DNA from: Rotaria socialis
Taxonomy: Eukaryota > Rotifera > Eurotatoria > Philodinida > Philodinidae
DNA: 64,000 nucleotides
Direction of reading: 5' to 3'
NCBI GenBank assembly: GCA_905331475.1
Contig: CAJNYU010003038.1
Location: 318,720-382,719 of the forward strand
In this document: positions 33,501 to 49,540 of the stretch, piece by piece
Layout: the number at the start of each line of letters is the position of its first letter
How positions within the stretch are numbered: position 1 is the stretch's first letter
Translations under genes and position numbers: made by a program
The notes under the pieces: generated by a model
What the model was told of the DNA's origin: nothing
Database searches by the model: none
What the model saw: the letters and a program-made list of their open reading frames with translations, nothing else

Positions 33501-35617
33501 AAGGATAAGCAATTGAATTATCAGTTGGATCGATGGTAGTTTGACGTAATTCACAGCATATATATGTGTAGAACTTGAAGAGGAATGATTGCATCAATGT
33601 TCGTCTAAATGGTATAACAATCGTTTTATCAATTTCTCTATTCGTGCAATCCATCAGAGGCTCTACAAACAAAAACACATTTCAAATGCACGGTATTCGA
33701 ACGTTATAAAATTGTTAACTAGTTGTCAATGAAACTTCCGAAAACTTATTCAAAAATCATACTTTGCTTTTAACTAGCTATACAAGAACATTATAATTAA
33801 ATTTGGACGGTATTCTTAGTTCTCTAGTATATCGTTCTATCCTTTCCTCACTGAAATAACTAGTAGATAAGCGACATATGATACCTGTATTCAGGTTGAC
33901 CACCTAAACTTGTTTCGTCAAGTGGAAGTTCATTCAGAATCCATTCACAAGTTTTGTTCATGGTTGATCGTGTCCAAGGTAGTCCAATTATATTTTGTTG
34001 AGCTATTTTAGCCATAACAGTTGTTGAGCCCATTCCACCAAATGAAAAACAAGCAAAAGCAACCTGCCATTGACTATCACTTGAATTCGATTGTTCAAGT
34101 TGAACTTGAAATCCAGCACTAACAATACCTTTGGAATCATCTCGGCGACGAGCTTGTTTGTACGAACGAAGAAAATATTTTACAGACGAATCCGGTAGAG
34201 GAATATGGATAGTAACAAGAACTTCATTTTCATCCATAGATATACGACGAGCACCGAGGAAAAAATCGCGCAATGGTATTTGACGAACTACATTTGTATC
34301 AGCATGATGAAGTTCTAGAATCGCATTCGCCGCCTGCAACACTGGATTGATGTCCGAGCTAGTAAAAGAAAAACATAGCAATAATATGATCGAGATTGCC
34401 TAATCGTTTTTTCTCATATACATAGGTGAAGCAGTAATTATATTACCGCCAAGCGAGGCTACATTGCGTATTTGTGTTGATGCAAAATATCTCAGTTGAT
34501 TTAGCAAAGCTTCACATATGCCACCATCATTGATTTTGTCATTTACCCATTCGATTAATTGCGATTTTAAACGTGAAAATGTAATGCCAGCACCCAAACA
34601 CAAGGTATCATGTGTTCGACTCAATTTTTGTAATTCCTCCACATGTGTAAGAGCAATAAGACGAGGAAATTTCATTACATTCATTTGTCTTTCCATTTGT
34701 ACTCTAGTATTACCAAAGACAAATTTTGATGCATCACCAGGATAGGTACGACGAAGTTGTAATACTTCTTTTAATGATGTAGGACGAAACCAATCCATTG
34801 AAGAACCTATAAGTCTATTAGTGAAAAAAGAATCGATATTAAAATGAGATTTTACCACGAATATGAATTGATTGAGGTGTATAACTTTGTAGTTTTGCAG
34901 GAAAATCTATGTGATTTGATACTATTGAATCTTGTTTCTCAAATAAAATGCATTTATCTAATGTTGTCGAGGTTGTAGCACAGGGTTCACCTGTCGGTAA
35001 TTTTTTTATATCACTTGCAAATGTTTTAACAGCATCAAGAATTGGCCTATATCCGGTACACCGACAAAGATTTCCATCTAGAGCTTCTTCAATATCTTGC
35101 AAAGTTGGTTGTGGAGTTTTAGCGGTTGTGATTGTTCCATAGAGAGACATAACCATACCAGGTGTACAAAAGCCACATTGTGAACCGAATAGCTCAGTCA
35201 GACGCGATTGAATTGGATGAATATTAGATTTATTGACTGAGCCCAAGCCTTCCACTGTAATGACATGACATCCATCAACTGAACAAAGTGGTGCCAAACA
35301 AGCATTTATAGTTCGATGTTCAACTTTACCAGATTCTCGATCGATACATCGAGAAATCATGACTGTACATGCTCCACAACCACCTTCACCGCAACCCAAT
35401 TTCGAACCAGTGAGACACAATTCTAAAAGTAAAATAATGACATACGTATATTCAATGCAAGAATATTCAATAAATTGTGTCACTTACTGTTTCTCAAGTA
35501 CCATAGAAGAGTCCAATCGGGTTCTGCATGACGTTCAATAACTTCTTTTCCATTGACATAAAACAAAAGATGCTCGATCATTGTAGATTGCGAGTCAGAC
35601 TTGTTCTCTTCAGTCAT
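30506..35617 (-). CDS. XDH: Xanthine dehydrogenase-family molybdo-flavoenzyme
   Basis: This is a complete xanthine oxidoreductase-type enzyme with the domains in order. The first 2Fe-2S domain has SKLGCGEGGCGACTVM, and the second has CGFCTPGMVMSLYG and GNLCRCTGYRP. The FAD domain has VASLGGNIITASP continuing ISDINPV across a spliced intron, and FFLGARRISM. The molybdopterin domain has GGQEHFYLEP, GGAFGGKETR, ALRGFGGPQG, GGIEMGQGLNTKM and SKGIGEPP. Start MTEENKSDS; the product ends QNFQPRGSY. The cofactor residues are in place, but several pocket residues differ from xanthine dehydrogenases: bovine R880 aligns with His (SIMEHAM), T1010 with Leu (GIGFLLRF), F911 with Leu, A1078-A1079 with Gly-Gly and Y393 with Ala. 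It therefore may not be a purine-specific dehydrogenase, and aldehyde-oxidase-like activity is the main alternative. Confidence 0.85.
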
Positions 35618-37130
35618 ATCTATATGTAATGCTTACAACAGATGCACATAAAAGATTATTTACTCAGTTGATATAGATAATTAAGTTAAAGTAGAACGAA
35701 AAATCAACGAGCAACATTTTTCTTTATGAAAGATAACGAGCACATGCCTAAAAGGTGATAATCGCACATTTCGATTGTGATAATATTCTGTTACTGAAAC
35801 CTTCTATATCAAACAAGTGTTACTATTACCACAACTTTATTAATGGATCCTTTGATTTCAATCTGAATTTTCACGAAAAACCCAGACTAAATTATTTCAG
35901 AATAAAATTGCGAAAGGATGAATCAGTGAAAATTACTTATTGATACAGCAGATTGCAGATGTATGAATTTTTGGTAGAGCTCTATGTTTTTAGAGCGTGA
36001 TAAGACATGTTCTTGGTATAGTTTGTCACGAAAGCTAATTGTTTGCTTAGACTGCCGCGCTCTCCACTCGTCTTCAAGAAAAATGATATAGAATATCTTC
36101 ACAAGTTTTTGTGTCAGAGACATATCCAAACAGCTTACGCAACTCGAAACTTCACAATCGTAAACGACTATCGCGCACGATAGACATATATAGCTGTATA
36201 TCACTATATAATAATATCATTTATGGTACTCGTCAGCAATGATTTACAATCCTATATGACGATTGCCGTAACGCTCTTCCTACGAGTATTGGCTATATAT
36301 TTTTCTGCATTGTATGATGAATTAAAAAAAAACAGCTAAAAAAGAATAACAAATATTCATAGATAAAATCAAAAAATAATCTGCCCACAAAGAAAACTGA
36401 TCACGACGACGTGCTTATAGAACAACAAAAGATAGTATAGTCGTCAAGTATATGTTGGCATTCATACTTTTGTCAATTCAGTCACCTACATGCTCAACAC
36501 ATTTTCATTGAAGAACAAATGAACACAAGACGTTCTCGGCGATGAAAACATTCCAATTGATCGAAAGGTCCAAGCAAAAAGTCGCTCCCAATATTGAAAA
36601 TTTTCAAGTGGTGTCAACACTCATTTCACTCATGGTAGACATATTTGTACAAAGAGAAGATACGATAAAGAATGTTTTATATCACTGAATTTTGTATTAA
36701 ATCGTGTCATAGATATTTTTCAAATGATGGTACGAATGGATTGATTTTGAACAGCATGCTATTTTATATTTTCAGTCAATTTCACCCGATCCTCACACAA
36801 AGTATCTCATACGTATAATTGCATTAAAAAGGTCAAAATATGATTTGAAAAACAAAATCATAAATAAAAAACGAAATAGTTAATAACGATTTCAAAAACA
36901 ACTAGATGGTATTCAAGTATTCACTCGAATACGAATGCGATGCGAGGCTCGAATAGGATCTACTACGAAAACTCTTGAATTCGAAGATATGTTTGATTAT
37001 TTTCATGTAGACATGATGAATTTCATCGCTCCGAAAATACTATCGATACTTAGTAATAGATTCTTACAGAACGATTTCGATTGATCGATTAATTATCTCC
37101 ATGATTCATTATCTTAGATCGAGGTATGTT
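35618..37130. other. Intergenic DNA upstream of the XDH-family gene
   Basis: This AT-rich DNA contains the promoter of the minus-strand gene and otherwise nothing supportable. The minus-strand frame at 35923-36204 has protein-like stretches (WRARQSKQTISFRDKLYQ) but no start context, partner exon or known homologue. Confidence 0.45.
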
Positions 37131-37774
37131 CAGATTTCCGAAAAAGTAAATTTCAGAAAATACCGAATTTCTAACAAAATATCGAAAGACACACAACTGT
37201 GCCAACAGAAATTTCCTTGTAATTTCCGAAATCGCCATTAACTGAAAAAGAAAATTCTCAGAAATTACCATATTTTAACATACCAATCAACAGAACATCT
37301 AGGGAATTTCAGAAATCAGCTCCACAATCCAAAAGAAATTACAGTAAATACGAAAATTTCCATAGTTAATATAATATACATACACTGGTATATGTTTAGA
37401 TTTGAAGGCCCACCCTCAAAAATGAGAAGAAATTCTAGTAATTTCGGTAATTACCGTTATTTCCAGGTAATTTGCGTTAGTGTGTTCTGTAGATTTGTGT
37501 AGTTTTCATTGGGATGTATTTGGAATTGTAGTAATTTCTTTGGAAGTTTCGAGTTGGGAGTAGTTTAGTATGGAAGTTTTGTGATTATGTTGCTATTCAT
37601 TATGGGTAATTTCCGAAATTTCTAAGAAATTACTCCATCACTGTGTTTGCTGGCGTTGCGTAGTATCTCGGTTACTTCGAAAGTTTCCGGTATTTTCTAA
37701 AAGATGAATTTTTCATGTTTGTAATTTCCGAAATATGTATTTTTAGCTAGGAAACTTCCTTTTTCGGAAATCTG
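37131..37774. mobile_element. Motif-filled element with AATTTCCGAAAT units
   Basis: CAGATTTCCGAAAAAG at 37131-37146 is the exact reverse complement of the sequence ending at 37774. The interior is dense with AATTTC(C/A)GAAATT variants in both orientations. Because the proposed ends resemble the internal motif and no target duplication is visible, the boundaries are less certain than for the hAT-like elements. No coding capacity. Confidence 0.5.
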
Positions 37775-38059
37775 CCCACTGCTGAGATCATCGGGTTACA
37801 AAATGATGAAAAAGATGCGTGCGTTGAGAAAGCAAAAGCAAAAGAAAACTCGCGACGAACTACAGAAATACAATGCTTCGCATCGCATTAATAATTTTCA
37901 TCCGATCAGAATACTATTATAGAATGATATTAAATTAATATCATTTTAATAATGTACACTATGTTATCAGAATTTCTTTTGATGATTGATTGAGAACGGA
38001 AAAATGAGCAGCAATTCTTTTACTATACTGTAATATGATAAAACTTATCGAGAATAGTA
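37775..38059. other. Spacer between two mobile elements
   Basis: It contains a perfect local palindrome (AATGATATTAAATTAATATCATT near 37921-37943), nothing else of note, and the left TA of the next element at 38058-38059. Confidence 0.4.
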
Positions 38060-40291
38060 GAGTAAGTGGGGGTAAGTATAAAATGAAAACTAGTGTACCG
38101 TAGAATAATTGCGATAACTTTTTTAGTTTTCATTTTAAAAAAACGTTTCGACGACAAGACACTTAGCTAAGATGACACTCTATGGACCGGTGCAAAAGTC
38201 AACTGAAAATCCTGTACGTAGAGCATCTGCAGGTATTCTTTGATCACCATTTTTCATGTTTACATTCCCTCTCGTTGGGGTGAATGTATAATCACGCTAG
38301 TGTCACTGAGATAAATGTATAATCGCAGCAAATTTTGCTGGGCACACTAAAACTCAACTTTCATCAGACTCATTAGGAATTATGAGGCGTTCTCAGCAGA
38401 AAAATAGTTCAGAATGATGAGCTTATTAATTTGGAAGCATTTCAAAAATCAATTTCATGATTTTTATGCATATTTTCTTTGTTATACGGGAGTGAAACAT
38501 CAAACTGCAGCATAAAATAGCTATTGTTCAAGGGGAATTTCGCCAAGCCTGAGATTTACTTGATATTGTCTTCTCTTTAAAAGAAACCAAGAGTCGTATT
38601 ATCTGCTCTGAAACATTTCGTAGTCAGTTTACGCTGTAAAATAGTTGAACAGAGACGCCGAGGGTTAATTTTTCAATAGATCATTATGTAATAAGTAAGG
38701 GTATGCTTGTTTTCTATAGCTTTCTGTTAGTGTTCCATAGCTTCAGTAACTGGTATATGATGAGTTCTATCTAAATTTGGGCACAACAGGTTGTTCAGCT
38801 TATTCAAGGAGTTTTGCTATGAAAATTTTATTATTTGCAATGTTTCACAGTGATCTCCAAATGTAATTGTTGAACCTGATTGAAAATTCATCGAAATCTA
38901 GCGCAAAAATTGTTACTATACTTTATCGTAATGTTGCAAGTGATTTTCATTATATTTACGTAAAAGTTCGAAGAAATATCCTCAAACGATACTCTATAAA
39001 CAGCGATTGTCATTGCCAAGTAAGGACTATTTAGTGGTGCTGCATGTCTGTGAATTGATAGTTATGACTGAGTTATTGCATGTTCAAAGTAAATTTTGAT
39101 CAATAGAAGAAAATTTGTTAGGACAGTAACATCGTCCGAAACAAATATAGCGAAGTATTCAGATATTTATTCAATTGATGTTTAATTTTGAACTTCAGTG
39201 ACTTTCAGCAAGTTTATTGCTCACTTTAATTAAAAATATTAATTATAGATCTAGTTTTGAGCTGAACTATTTTCAAATCTATAGTAACAATGAAGATGTC
39301 GCGTTGTAACTGTAAATAATTCACTTCAATTCTTGATAGATCTCATTTATTTGGCTCGTTAAAAAATAAAGTTTACTAATAGCGAGTTAACTTTATAAAA
39401 AGATGAATCTGATGGCAAATAAGAAAAATACTTCTATCATTTACAAACGGTCTGAAAAACGTTAAGAATATATTATTAACTTATATATCTAACTGGTAGC
39501 AGGTCATCGGAAGATTTTGTAGCTAGATTAATAATTCTTCACGTTTACCTAAGAATTTGTTTTTTAAATCTATTTGAGAATTTCTTTTAAGATAGACCAC
39601 AGTTATTTACGCCTAGCTTGTATGAAAAACATATCAAAATGTTAGTTTATTTAATAAAATTCAGACGAAACCAATAATTAAGTTGATTAATTATTAATTT
39701 TAATAAATTAGAAAAAGATTTTTTTGCTCAATAGCAGCATAAATATAACCAAGATAGAGGTTAACTTCTTTTAAAGAGAAGACAATATTAAGTAAATCTC
39801 AGGCTTGGCGAAATTCCCCTTGAACAATAGCTATTTTATGCTGCAGTTTGATGTTTCACTCCCGTATAACAAGAAAATATGCATAAAAATCATGAAATTG
39901 ATTTTTGAAGTGCTTCCAAATTAATAAGCTCACCATTCTGAACTATTTTTCTGCTGAGAACACCACATAATTCCTAATGAGTCTGATGAAAGTTGAGTTT
40001 TAGTGTGCCTAGCAAAATTTGCTGCGATTATACATTTATCTCAGTGACACTAGCGTGATTATACATTCACCCCAACGAGAGGGAATGTAAACATGAAAAA
40101 TGGTGATCAAAGAATACCTGCAGATGCTCTACGTACAGGATTTTCAGTTGACTTTTGCACCGGTCCATAGAGTGTCATCTTAGCTAAGTGTCTTGTCGTC
40201 GAAACGTTTTTTTAAAATGAAAACTAAAAAAGTTATCGCAATTATTCTACGGTACACTATTTTTCATTTTACACTTACCCCCCACTTACTC
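38060..40291. mobile_element. 2.2-kb element with ~525-bp nearly identical inverted arms
   Basis: The left arm (38060 to about 38584) and right arm (about 39765 to 40291) are reverse complements with only scattered differences. Both begin with GAGTAAGTGGGGG-type ends. TA lies immediately outside each end (38058-38059, 40292-40293), fitting a TA-targeting transposase. The 1.18-kb unique centre has no open frame of note, so it is non-autonomous. Matching mismatches can be seen directly, for example ATTCTTTGATCACCATTTTT on the left against AAAAATGGTGATCAAAGAAT on the right. The high arm identity suggests recent insertion or ongoing conversion between the arms. Confidence 0.85.
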
Positions 40292-40293
40292 TA

Positions 40294-40631
40294 GCTATCC
40301 TAATGCCATAATTTCATTTAGTTACATATTCCAATATGAATTTTCGATATACTAATTGACGTAACATATTGCATTTCTGAAAGATAGCTGGAAATGCAAT
40401 AAGAAACATGTGAACTAGATCATAGAACATTTGTTTGTTCGTTTATTGTCAACATAAAATGCATTGATACATTGAAACGTTCGAAAGTTTCAAAGAAACA
40501 AAACGGAAAGTCTAAATACTTTAATAGTTTTATATTCATTTTTCAATTACATTCATTCATCATTACTACTTAGGCTTGATGATCAAAATAGAAAGAAAGA
40601 TAATTTATTCATGGAAGAAAAATAATTAAAA
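40294..40631. other. Spacer downstream of CFAP141
   Basis: Plain AT-rich DNA containing the CFAP141 3' end; nothing else seen. Confidence 0.45.
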
Positions 40632-41654
40632 TTATCGATATAAGTCAAGAGGTGTACATTGAGGATCAATTTGATACATATCTTTGTAAACTGCCATGCC
40701 TTTACTTTGGAATTCTTGTTCATAACCGCGTTGTTCATTCTGAAGTAATGTTGCTAGCGCAGCACGACGTACCTATTAAATTATTAAATAGTAAAAATTT
40801 TAAAAAATTCTTTTTGTTTAGAAGAAAAATATTAGACATTTTTCTAAAGGTACATTGCCTTTTCAATAGCTTATATGCCTTATTCAAGTTGAAAACGTAC
40901 TGTCAGATGAGCTTTGCGAAGTAATAATAATTCTTGTCCGCGCTGTTTATTTATTGATGATTCTTGTAATGCTACATTGGCCCAAGCCGATTGTTCTGCC
41001 CATTTGGCTTTAAATTGTTCATATTTATTTCTAAAATATTCAAAGATTGATGGTCATACAGCTAAATTGGGGAGTTTTAGAAGAAATATTATAATAAATA
41101 ATCGTGTTCGATGTCTGACACGTTACAAAACTTCAAGCAACTAAGAAACAAGATTAACTTATTTAATAGTTCAAGGACTTGAAGATGAGTATGGCAAAAG
41201 CTCGAAAAACTACCACTACAAAATATATGATTTCTTTCGTATGTTTATGAAGAAAAAAAAATATTCTATAAAATATCTTTTTGTGCAAATTCTGTATCAA
41301 CCATTTGAACTGTTAGTGACACGTTCATGCTTTTGTGAAACTTTTTTTTATGGAAACAATCTTACTGTTCAAGTTCTTTCTGTTGCTTGAAATAAACTTC
41401 TTCAAACTAAATGAAAATCAAACAAATTTCATTCTTATTATTGAAAATTGATTCTATTTACTTGAGCAGTTTGTTGCATTCGCATCCCACTATTATTCGG
41501 TTTACCTTTATTTACTTCATATCGAAAAGATGTTGACATCAATCGATCTTGAGTTGAAACGCCAACAGGTTGCTTTCCTAATCAACATAGAAATGGACTG
41601 TGAATATTTTCAAGAATCTTACAATGACAAAAGATATCTACCTGGCTGAAACAT
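40632..41654 (-). CDS. CFAP141: CFAP141 (C1orf189)-like ciliary protein
   Basis: Five small exons give a product of about 146 residues. The C-terminal exons read VRRAALATLLQNEQRGYEQE then FQSKGMAVYKDMY. These line up with human C1orf189/CFAP141 ([34 protein letters not shown]), a microtubule-inner protein of motile cilia. The preceding exon has KWAEQSAWANVALQESS, the counterpart of the family's helical middle. The first exon is only MFQP plus one base (gtagat donor), then GKQPVGVSTQDR. A short C-terminal extension ends CTPLDLYR. The N-terminal half is rotifer-specific as far as I can tell. Bdelloids are heavily ciliated, so retention makes sense. DCAF8 is divergent, 386 bp away. Confidence 0.7.
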
Positions 41655-42039
41655 GTTTTTCTTTTATGAATTATTAGTGTATCTAGAAATTATTGTTAAA
41701 ACAGGTTCTTCATGTTTCAAAATAAAAAAAGAATAATCATTTTTATAACTATTAAAATGAACCGTCATATTATATTAATATGAAATCGAAATCAAATCAA
41801 ATCAAGAAATATATTCCATTTAAATATTCACTCCTCATCAGTTGTGCAGCAACAAACATGCGTCAATCCTTTCTTTTCATTGGCTAAATTTTAACAACCA
41901 ATCAGATGTCGTTTTCTGCGAATACTTAACTAATATATTTACGACTTCACATATTACTAAATATATCAATAACAGAATCGTGCGATCACAGAAGTCGAGA
42001 AAAACAATTTTTTTTTAAATCATTATTTCTAAAACAAAT
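41655..42039. promoter_or_regulatory. Divergent promoter region CFAP141/DCAF8
   Basis: This 385-bp AT-rich spacer separates oppositely transcribed starts and should hold both promoters. No specific factor site was assigned. Confidence 0.45.
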
Positions 42040-45216
<3,177 letters not shown>

Positions 45217-48081
45217 AATGATTTTTATTGTTTTGTTGTTCTTTCTTTTGTTTTTTTCACAACAAAAGTCAATCATTCTAGTATATGGTCACAATCAAGT
45301 GTATGATTGTCTTTCGTATATTTTATGTACATTACTATTTAAATGAAGTTTTTGATTAGTTCACCTTGATCATGATGAACGTTCCATCATGTATTTTTAT
45401 TATATATTCTCATGTAAATATTTCCCTTTTTCTCTTGTTTTTAGGCTATGGTAATAAAAGAAAGCGCAAGATACACAAAAAGTTTCTTACAATATTATTA
45501 TTTTTTAGTCGTTTTGTTAAGATTTCCGTTGTATAACAATAAAGTTATTCTTCACTATAGTAATGAGTTATTAAACTAAAAGAAAGCTTCTAATGATGAT
45601 TGCATAGTTTAATTAAAGTGAAAGAATCCTTTTCATAATAACTGCAATTTCGCTAAAAAAAGTCTTGTTTACTACTATCTAAATGCTCTTGGGTATCATA
45701 AGTTTATGATGTATCACAGTCTCTTATTAATCCAAAAGAAATCTGCATATATGGTTACATTTTTTCTCTCATTAGCATCAGAGAAGCAAAAATCATGAAT
45801 CTGCTGACCATACTATGATGGTGTTTAAAATTAACGTTTCATCTAACCTACGATGCGTCGTCAGTTAGTCTGTGCGAATGAGGATAAAGTCATGACGGGC
45901 TTCTTATACTCATATGGTGCAGAATGTTTTGCCAATCTGGCTTAATAGCAAAATCAACACAAAGACCAATAACCATAGTCAACATAATAATAGAATGCAT
46001 TAGTTTTATGTGCGACCTTCAACAAAACAAAATCATTGGGAGTAAATCTGGTGCACTGGGATAAATCATCGTTCTCATTATATATGACCTATCTCAAGTC
46101 AGTAAAACTGATATGGACTAAATGTTGGTCAAAAATAAAAGAAGTTCTTATAGACATTGTTTCGATTTCTGAAGTTGTTCAGTGAATGGTAATGGAGTGT
46201 GATCAAAATATGATCCCTATGAACGTTTTCATATATATGAAACTTGAAACCTGAATTCAATTGAAAATTGAAAATTTCAATTTTCACCTTTTAAACCAAT
46301 AGCATTCTGAAGAATCGTGACTCATAACATATATTGCTATGAATTGAAAGTTGAAATTTTCTATTTTCAACTGAAGTCAAGTTATAAGTTTGACAGTATT
46401 GAACTTTTTCATCCACAATGCAATTGCTAACCTTGATGCTGAATAAATTGTGTTACTCGTTATCATGATCAAGGACAATCAAAGCACGAATATAATCCAT
46501 CAATCAAAAATAAAATCTTTTTTTTTATCGACGAGTATAAAACACATCTGTGACCAAAATAAATCTATCCATCCATCCATCCTATCAATAGTCTCAAAAA
46601 ATAAGAAGCAATTCTATTATTTTTTTCTATTCAATCAATGAATCGAAAAAATGGGCATAATCATCGTTGAAAAGCTGATTTAACACTCTGCAATGTGAAC
46701 GACTCAAAATTATGTGGAATCAGTGAATAAATGAGCACCCAGATCTATCCTATTCATCCAGCAACGCCTAATCAGAAAAAATATAACTTATTTTTGTTCT
46801 ATTTGAAGAAATAAGTTTGATTAAGAGATGCGTGTGTGCCAATTTTAACATATCATCATTCATATATTAATATGATAACGTTCAATCGATCGTCTTCAAC
46901 AATCAAATGATTATTCGCCACGAGCTCTAGAACGAATATTGAATTAACTAATAAAATTAGAACGATTAACTCAATAGAGCTTCACGCTTCTATATGGATC
47001 ACTCAAAATTGGTTTTTTCTTGAATTCATTGATTGCTTTGAATACTGTAATAAGTCTAGGATAATTTGATTTGGAATATGCTTCAGTAGAATTCCGTTTT
47101 TTAAGCTTGAACCGGAAGCTAAGCCATTTATAATTATATTATCAACATCCTTTCATTAGAAATAAAAGGTTCAATCATTGTTGTATATTCATTTTACAAA
47201 AGAAATCAAAAGTAGTTTCATGATTGTGTCGAAACGATGATGAGTACTTGAATGAATTTTAAACAAAATTCTACTTCGACTGGCTACTTGATGCAATATC
47301 ACTATAGTTTCTTTATTCTTTCAATAAAAGCGTTTCGTATTTCGTGATCGAAGCGATGATTGACACTTTAGAATATGCTGATTTATAACTTTACATCAGC
47401 AGAGGGCAATACACTCTAGATTTTACAAAATGAGTGCAACACGACTGCAATCAATTTAGCTTTTTTTCAAGTCGTGCATAGTAAATAGACCATAGACTAT
47501 ATAGGTATTTTCAGAAAATAACCTATGACAATTATAACTCTAAACATGGAAACTATAAAGAAAGAAAGCAATCGATTGCATGAATGAACTATTTTGAGGA
47601 AGCAATGTAAACATTTGTAAACTGCACTGTAAATAAATTATCAATTGGCGCATGTCTCACCTTTAAGCCCAATTTTTTCATTCAAAGATTGATCAAACTA
47701 TATGTGATATTAAAATTCAATTGCAATATTCGATTTTGTAAAATGAAACTGATAATTTCAACATTACTCATAAAGAATTACTATCTATACATTTATTTCA
47801 TCTATTTTTGATCAAGGTAAATAAAGACAAATTACAATGTTATAACTGTTATCAATACATTTGTGACAAGTAATGACATTCTAACATAAGTGCTTTGATT
47901 TTCTTTTTCTCGAAAATAAAAATATTGATAAATGCCAGCAAACAAAATATAGAGACTTAAAAAATCACACATATTCAAAGACAATACCAACAATAGACTC
48001 ATAAACATACGGAAGTATAATAAATGTCAATTTATGTACATATTTTGATTTTATTCTATGTTGACTACACCAATGGAATGA
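45217..48081. other. 2.9-kb intergenic region
   Basis: No gene is supported. A block at about 46240-46380 has self-complementary GAAATTGAAAATTTCAATTT-like words, resembling the motif-filled blocks elsewhere. At 47098-47116 TTTTTTAAGCTTGAACCGG repeats a sequence seen near 7949. The rest is plain AT-rich DNA. Confidence 0.45.
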
Positions 48082-48893
48082 CTAATTAAGTATTTCATGT
48101 TTACTATAAACCGATTGTCGTTGCTGTTGTACCTAGAGGGAAAAAAGCGAAAGTGATTATGTAAACAAAGAAAAGAACGGAAATGATCATATACTTGTTT
48201 TCTCCATTTTGATTGTTCATGTGTAACCAAATTTAAAACAGTTGATGGCCGCTGTGGACTACTTGGTAATCCAGTGCTAGTTGGCTCACTGAATACACAT
48301 TCTTGCGTTGGATTTGATAGATTAACTTCTTCATTGACTTGTCTTTGATAATGTTTTGGTTGTCGAACGGCAGCTGATGATTTCGTATTTTGATTCATTA
48401 CTGGATCGAGACAAAGTAAAAATGACATATAAATAAATAGTAGCGATATTGCAACCATTATTATGATAACCACGACCTAAAATAATTTTAAACTTAAGTT
48501 CATCGCCGCTATTTTCTCTCCCGAACACTTACTTTCATGGTAGTTGTATTTCGTACTTCATAATTGCAAACACATCTTATTAAGAAAAGAAATCACTTTT
48601 TTAGTCTTGCATTTTTTTAACAAAAAATATATATTTTACCTTGGACAAAAACGTTGCTGAAAACTAGATGATGCTTGTATTGTACGAAAAACAACACGTT
48701 CACATGTACAATTATCCGGTGCAACAACATCAACATAAACACGTCGATTTGTTTCATTCATTGTGGGATCTTGTAAAACAGTAAATGATGGGCAAACACA
48801 TTTACATCGGTAATCTTCGAATTCATCACCACCATTGACTAATAGACATAATGACGGTAAAAATATTGCTAATAGTAAATAACGATTCAACAT
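48082..48893 (-). CDS. TMEM9: TMEM9-family lysosomal membrane protein
   Basis: This is a type I membrane protein of the TMEM9/TMEM9B family, found in lysosomes and late endosomes, where it regulates proton pumping and CLC antiporters. A signal peptide (MLNRYLLLAIFLPSLCLLVN) precedes a cysteine-rich lumenal part, DYRCKCVCP...DNCTCERVV...QRFCP, then RCVCNYEVRNTTTMKV. One transmembrane helix follows (IIIMVAISLLFIYMSFLLCL) with the family's LDPxM end. The cytosolic tail carries the conserved TVLNLVTHEQSKWRKQVQQQ and ends YSKHEILN, as human TMEM9 ends FDRHKMLS. Four short exons. Transcribed divergently from the AUTS2-family gene. Confidence 0.9.
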
Positions 48894-49540
48894 GATTTTT
48901 TTTATGCGTTAAATAGTTGTGAATAATGCAAAAGAAAAACAAGATCTACAGTAGTATGAAAAAAATTTTCTTTTAAGCAACAAAAAGTTATGCTTCAGTA
49001 ATTAGAGAAATAGAAAAAAAAAGTAATTTGAAAGGTGAGTGCATTTAACACAATTATTGATATTATCAATATAGAATTACAATTTTCTGAATAACAGAAC
49101 AAATGTGTCCTCTCAATTTCAGCAAACCAACCTAATCATCATCTATTCATATATATCATATGAAATAAATCAAATGAACTTTCAAGATAGATGTCACTTT
49201 TTGATAAATAAGAAAAATATTTTATTTCGTTATTTTCGGTAAAATTTCTATTTTACTTACTTATTTTTCATATAATAAAATACATAAATTTATTCAGTTA
49301 ATTATCAAATAAATTTCATTAGAGTTTCACAACAGACATTAATGGTAGTATTTCAATAAGTCTGTTTCCTTGCCCTCTTCTCCCTCTCTCAACCACTCCT
49401 ACACTTTATGTATTGTTATTCTCTTGAAAAAGGAAAAGGTTTCTATTTTGTTTTCCTTTAGATCATGTGAACTTGTTCAAGTGATTAAGGTGATATTTTT
49501 CCTTAATAATTAATTTTTTATTTCTAACCATGACAATATA
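48894..49540. promoter_or_regulatory. Divergent region TMEM9/AUTS2-like
   Basis: This 650-bp AT-rich spacer contains a CCCTCTTCTCCCTCTCTC pyrimidine tract near 49373-49390. It must hold both promoters, and a 5' untranslated exon for the plus-strand gene is possible. Confidence 0.4.

Noticed and set aside
33609..33886. Extra XDH exon suggested by an open frame (EPLMDCTNRE)
   Set aside because: Joining EYR directly to the acceptor CATTTAG at about 33609 restores the conserved PEYRRTL sequence, so the open stretch is intron.
35923..36204. Minus-strand open frame with WRARQSKQTISFRDKLYQ
   Set aside because: Some stretches look protein-like, but there is no recognisable family, splice partner or upstream start, and it lies in the XDH promoter region.
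37921..37943. Perfect AT palindrome
   Set aside because: Short AT palindromes are expected often in DNA of this composition; no further structure supports a function.
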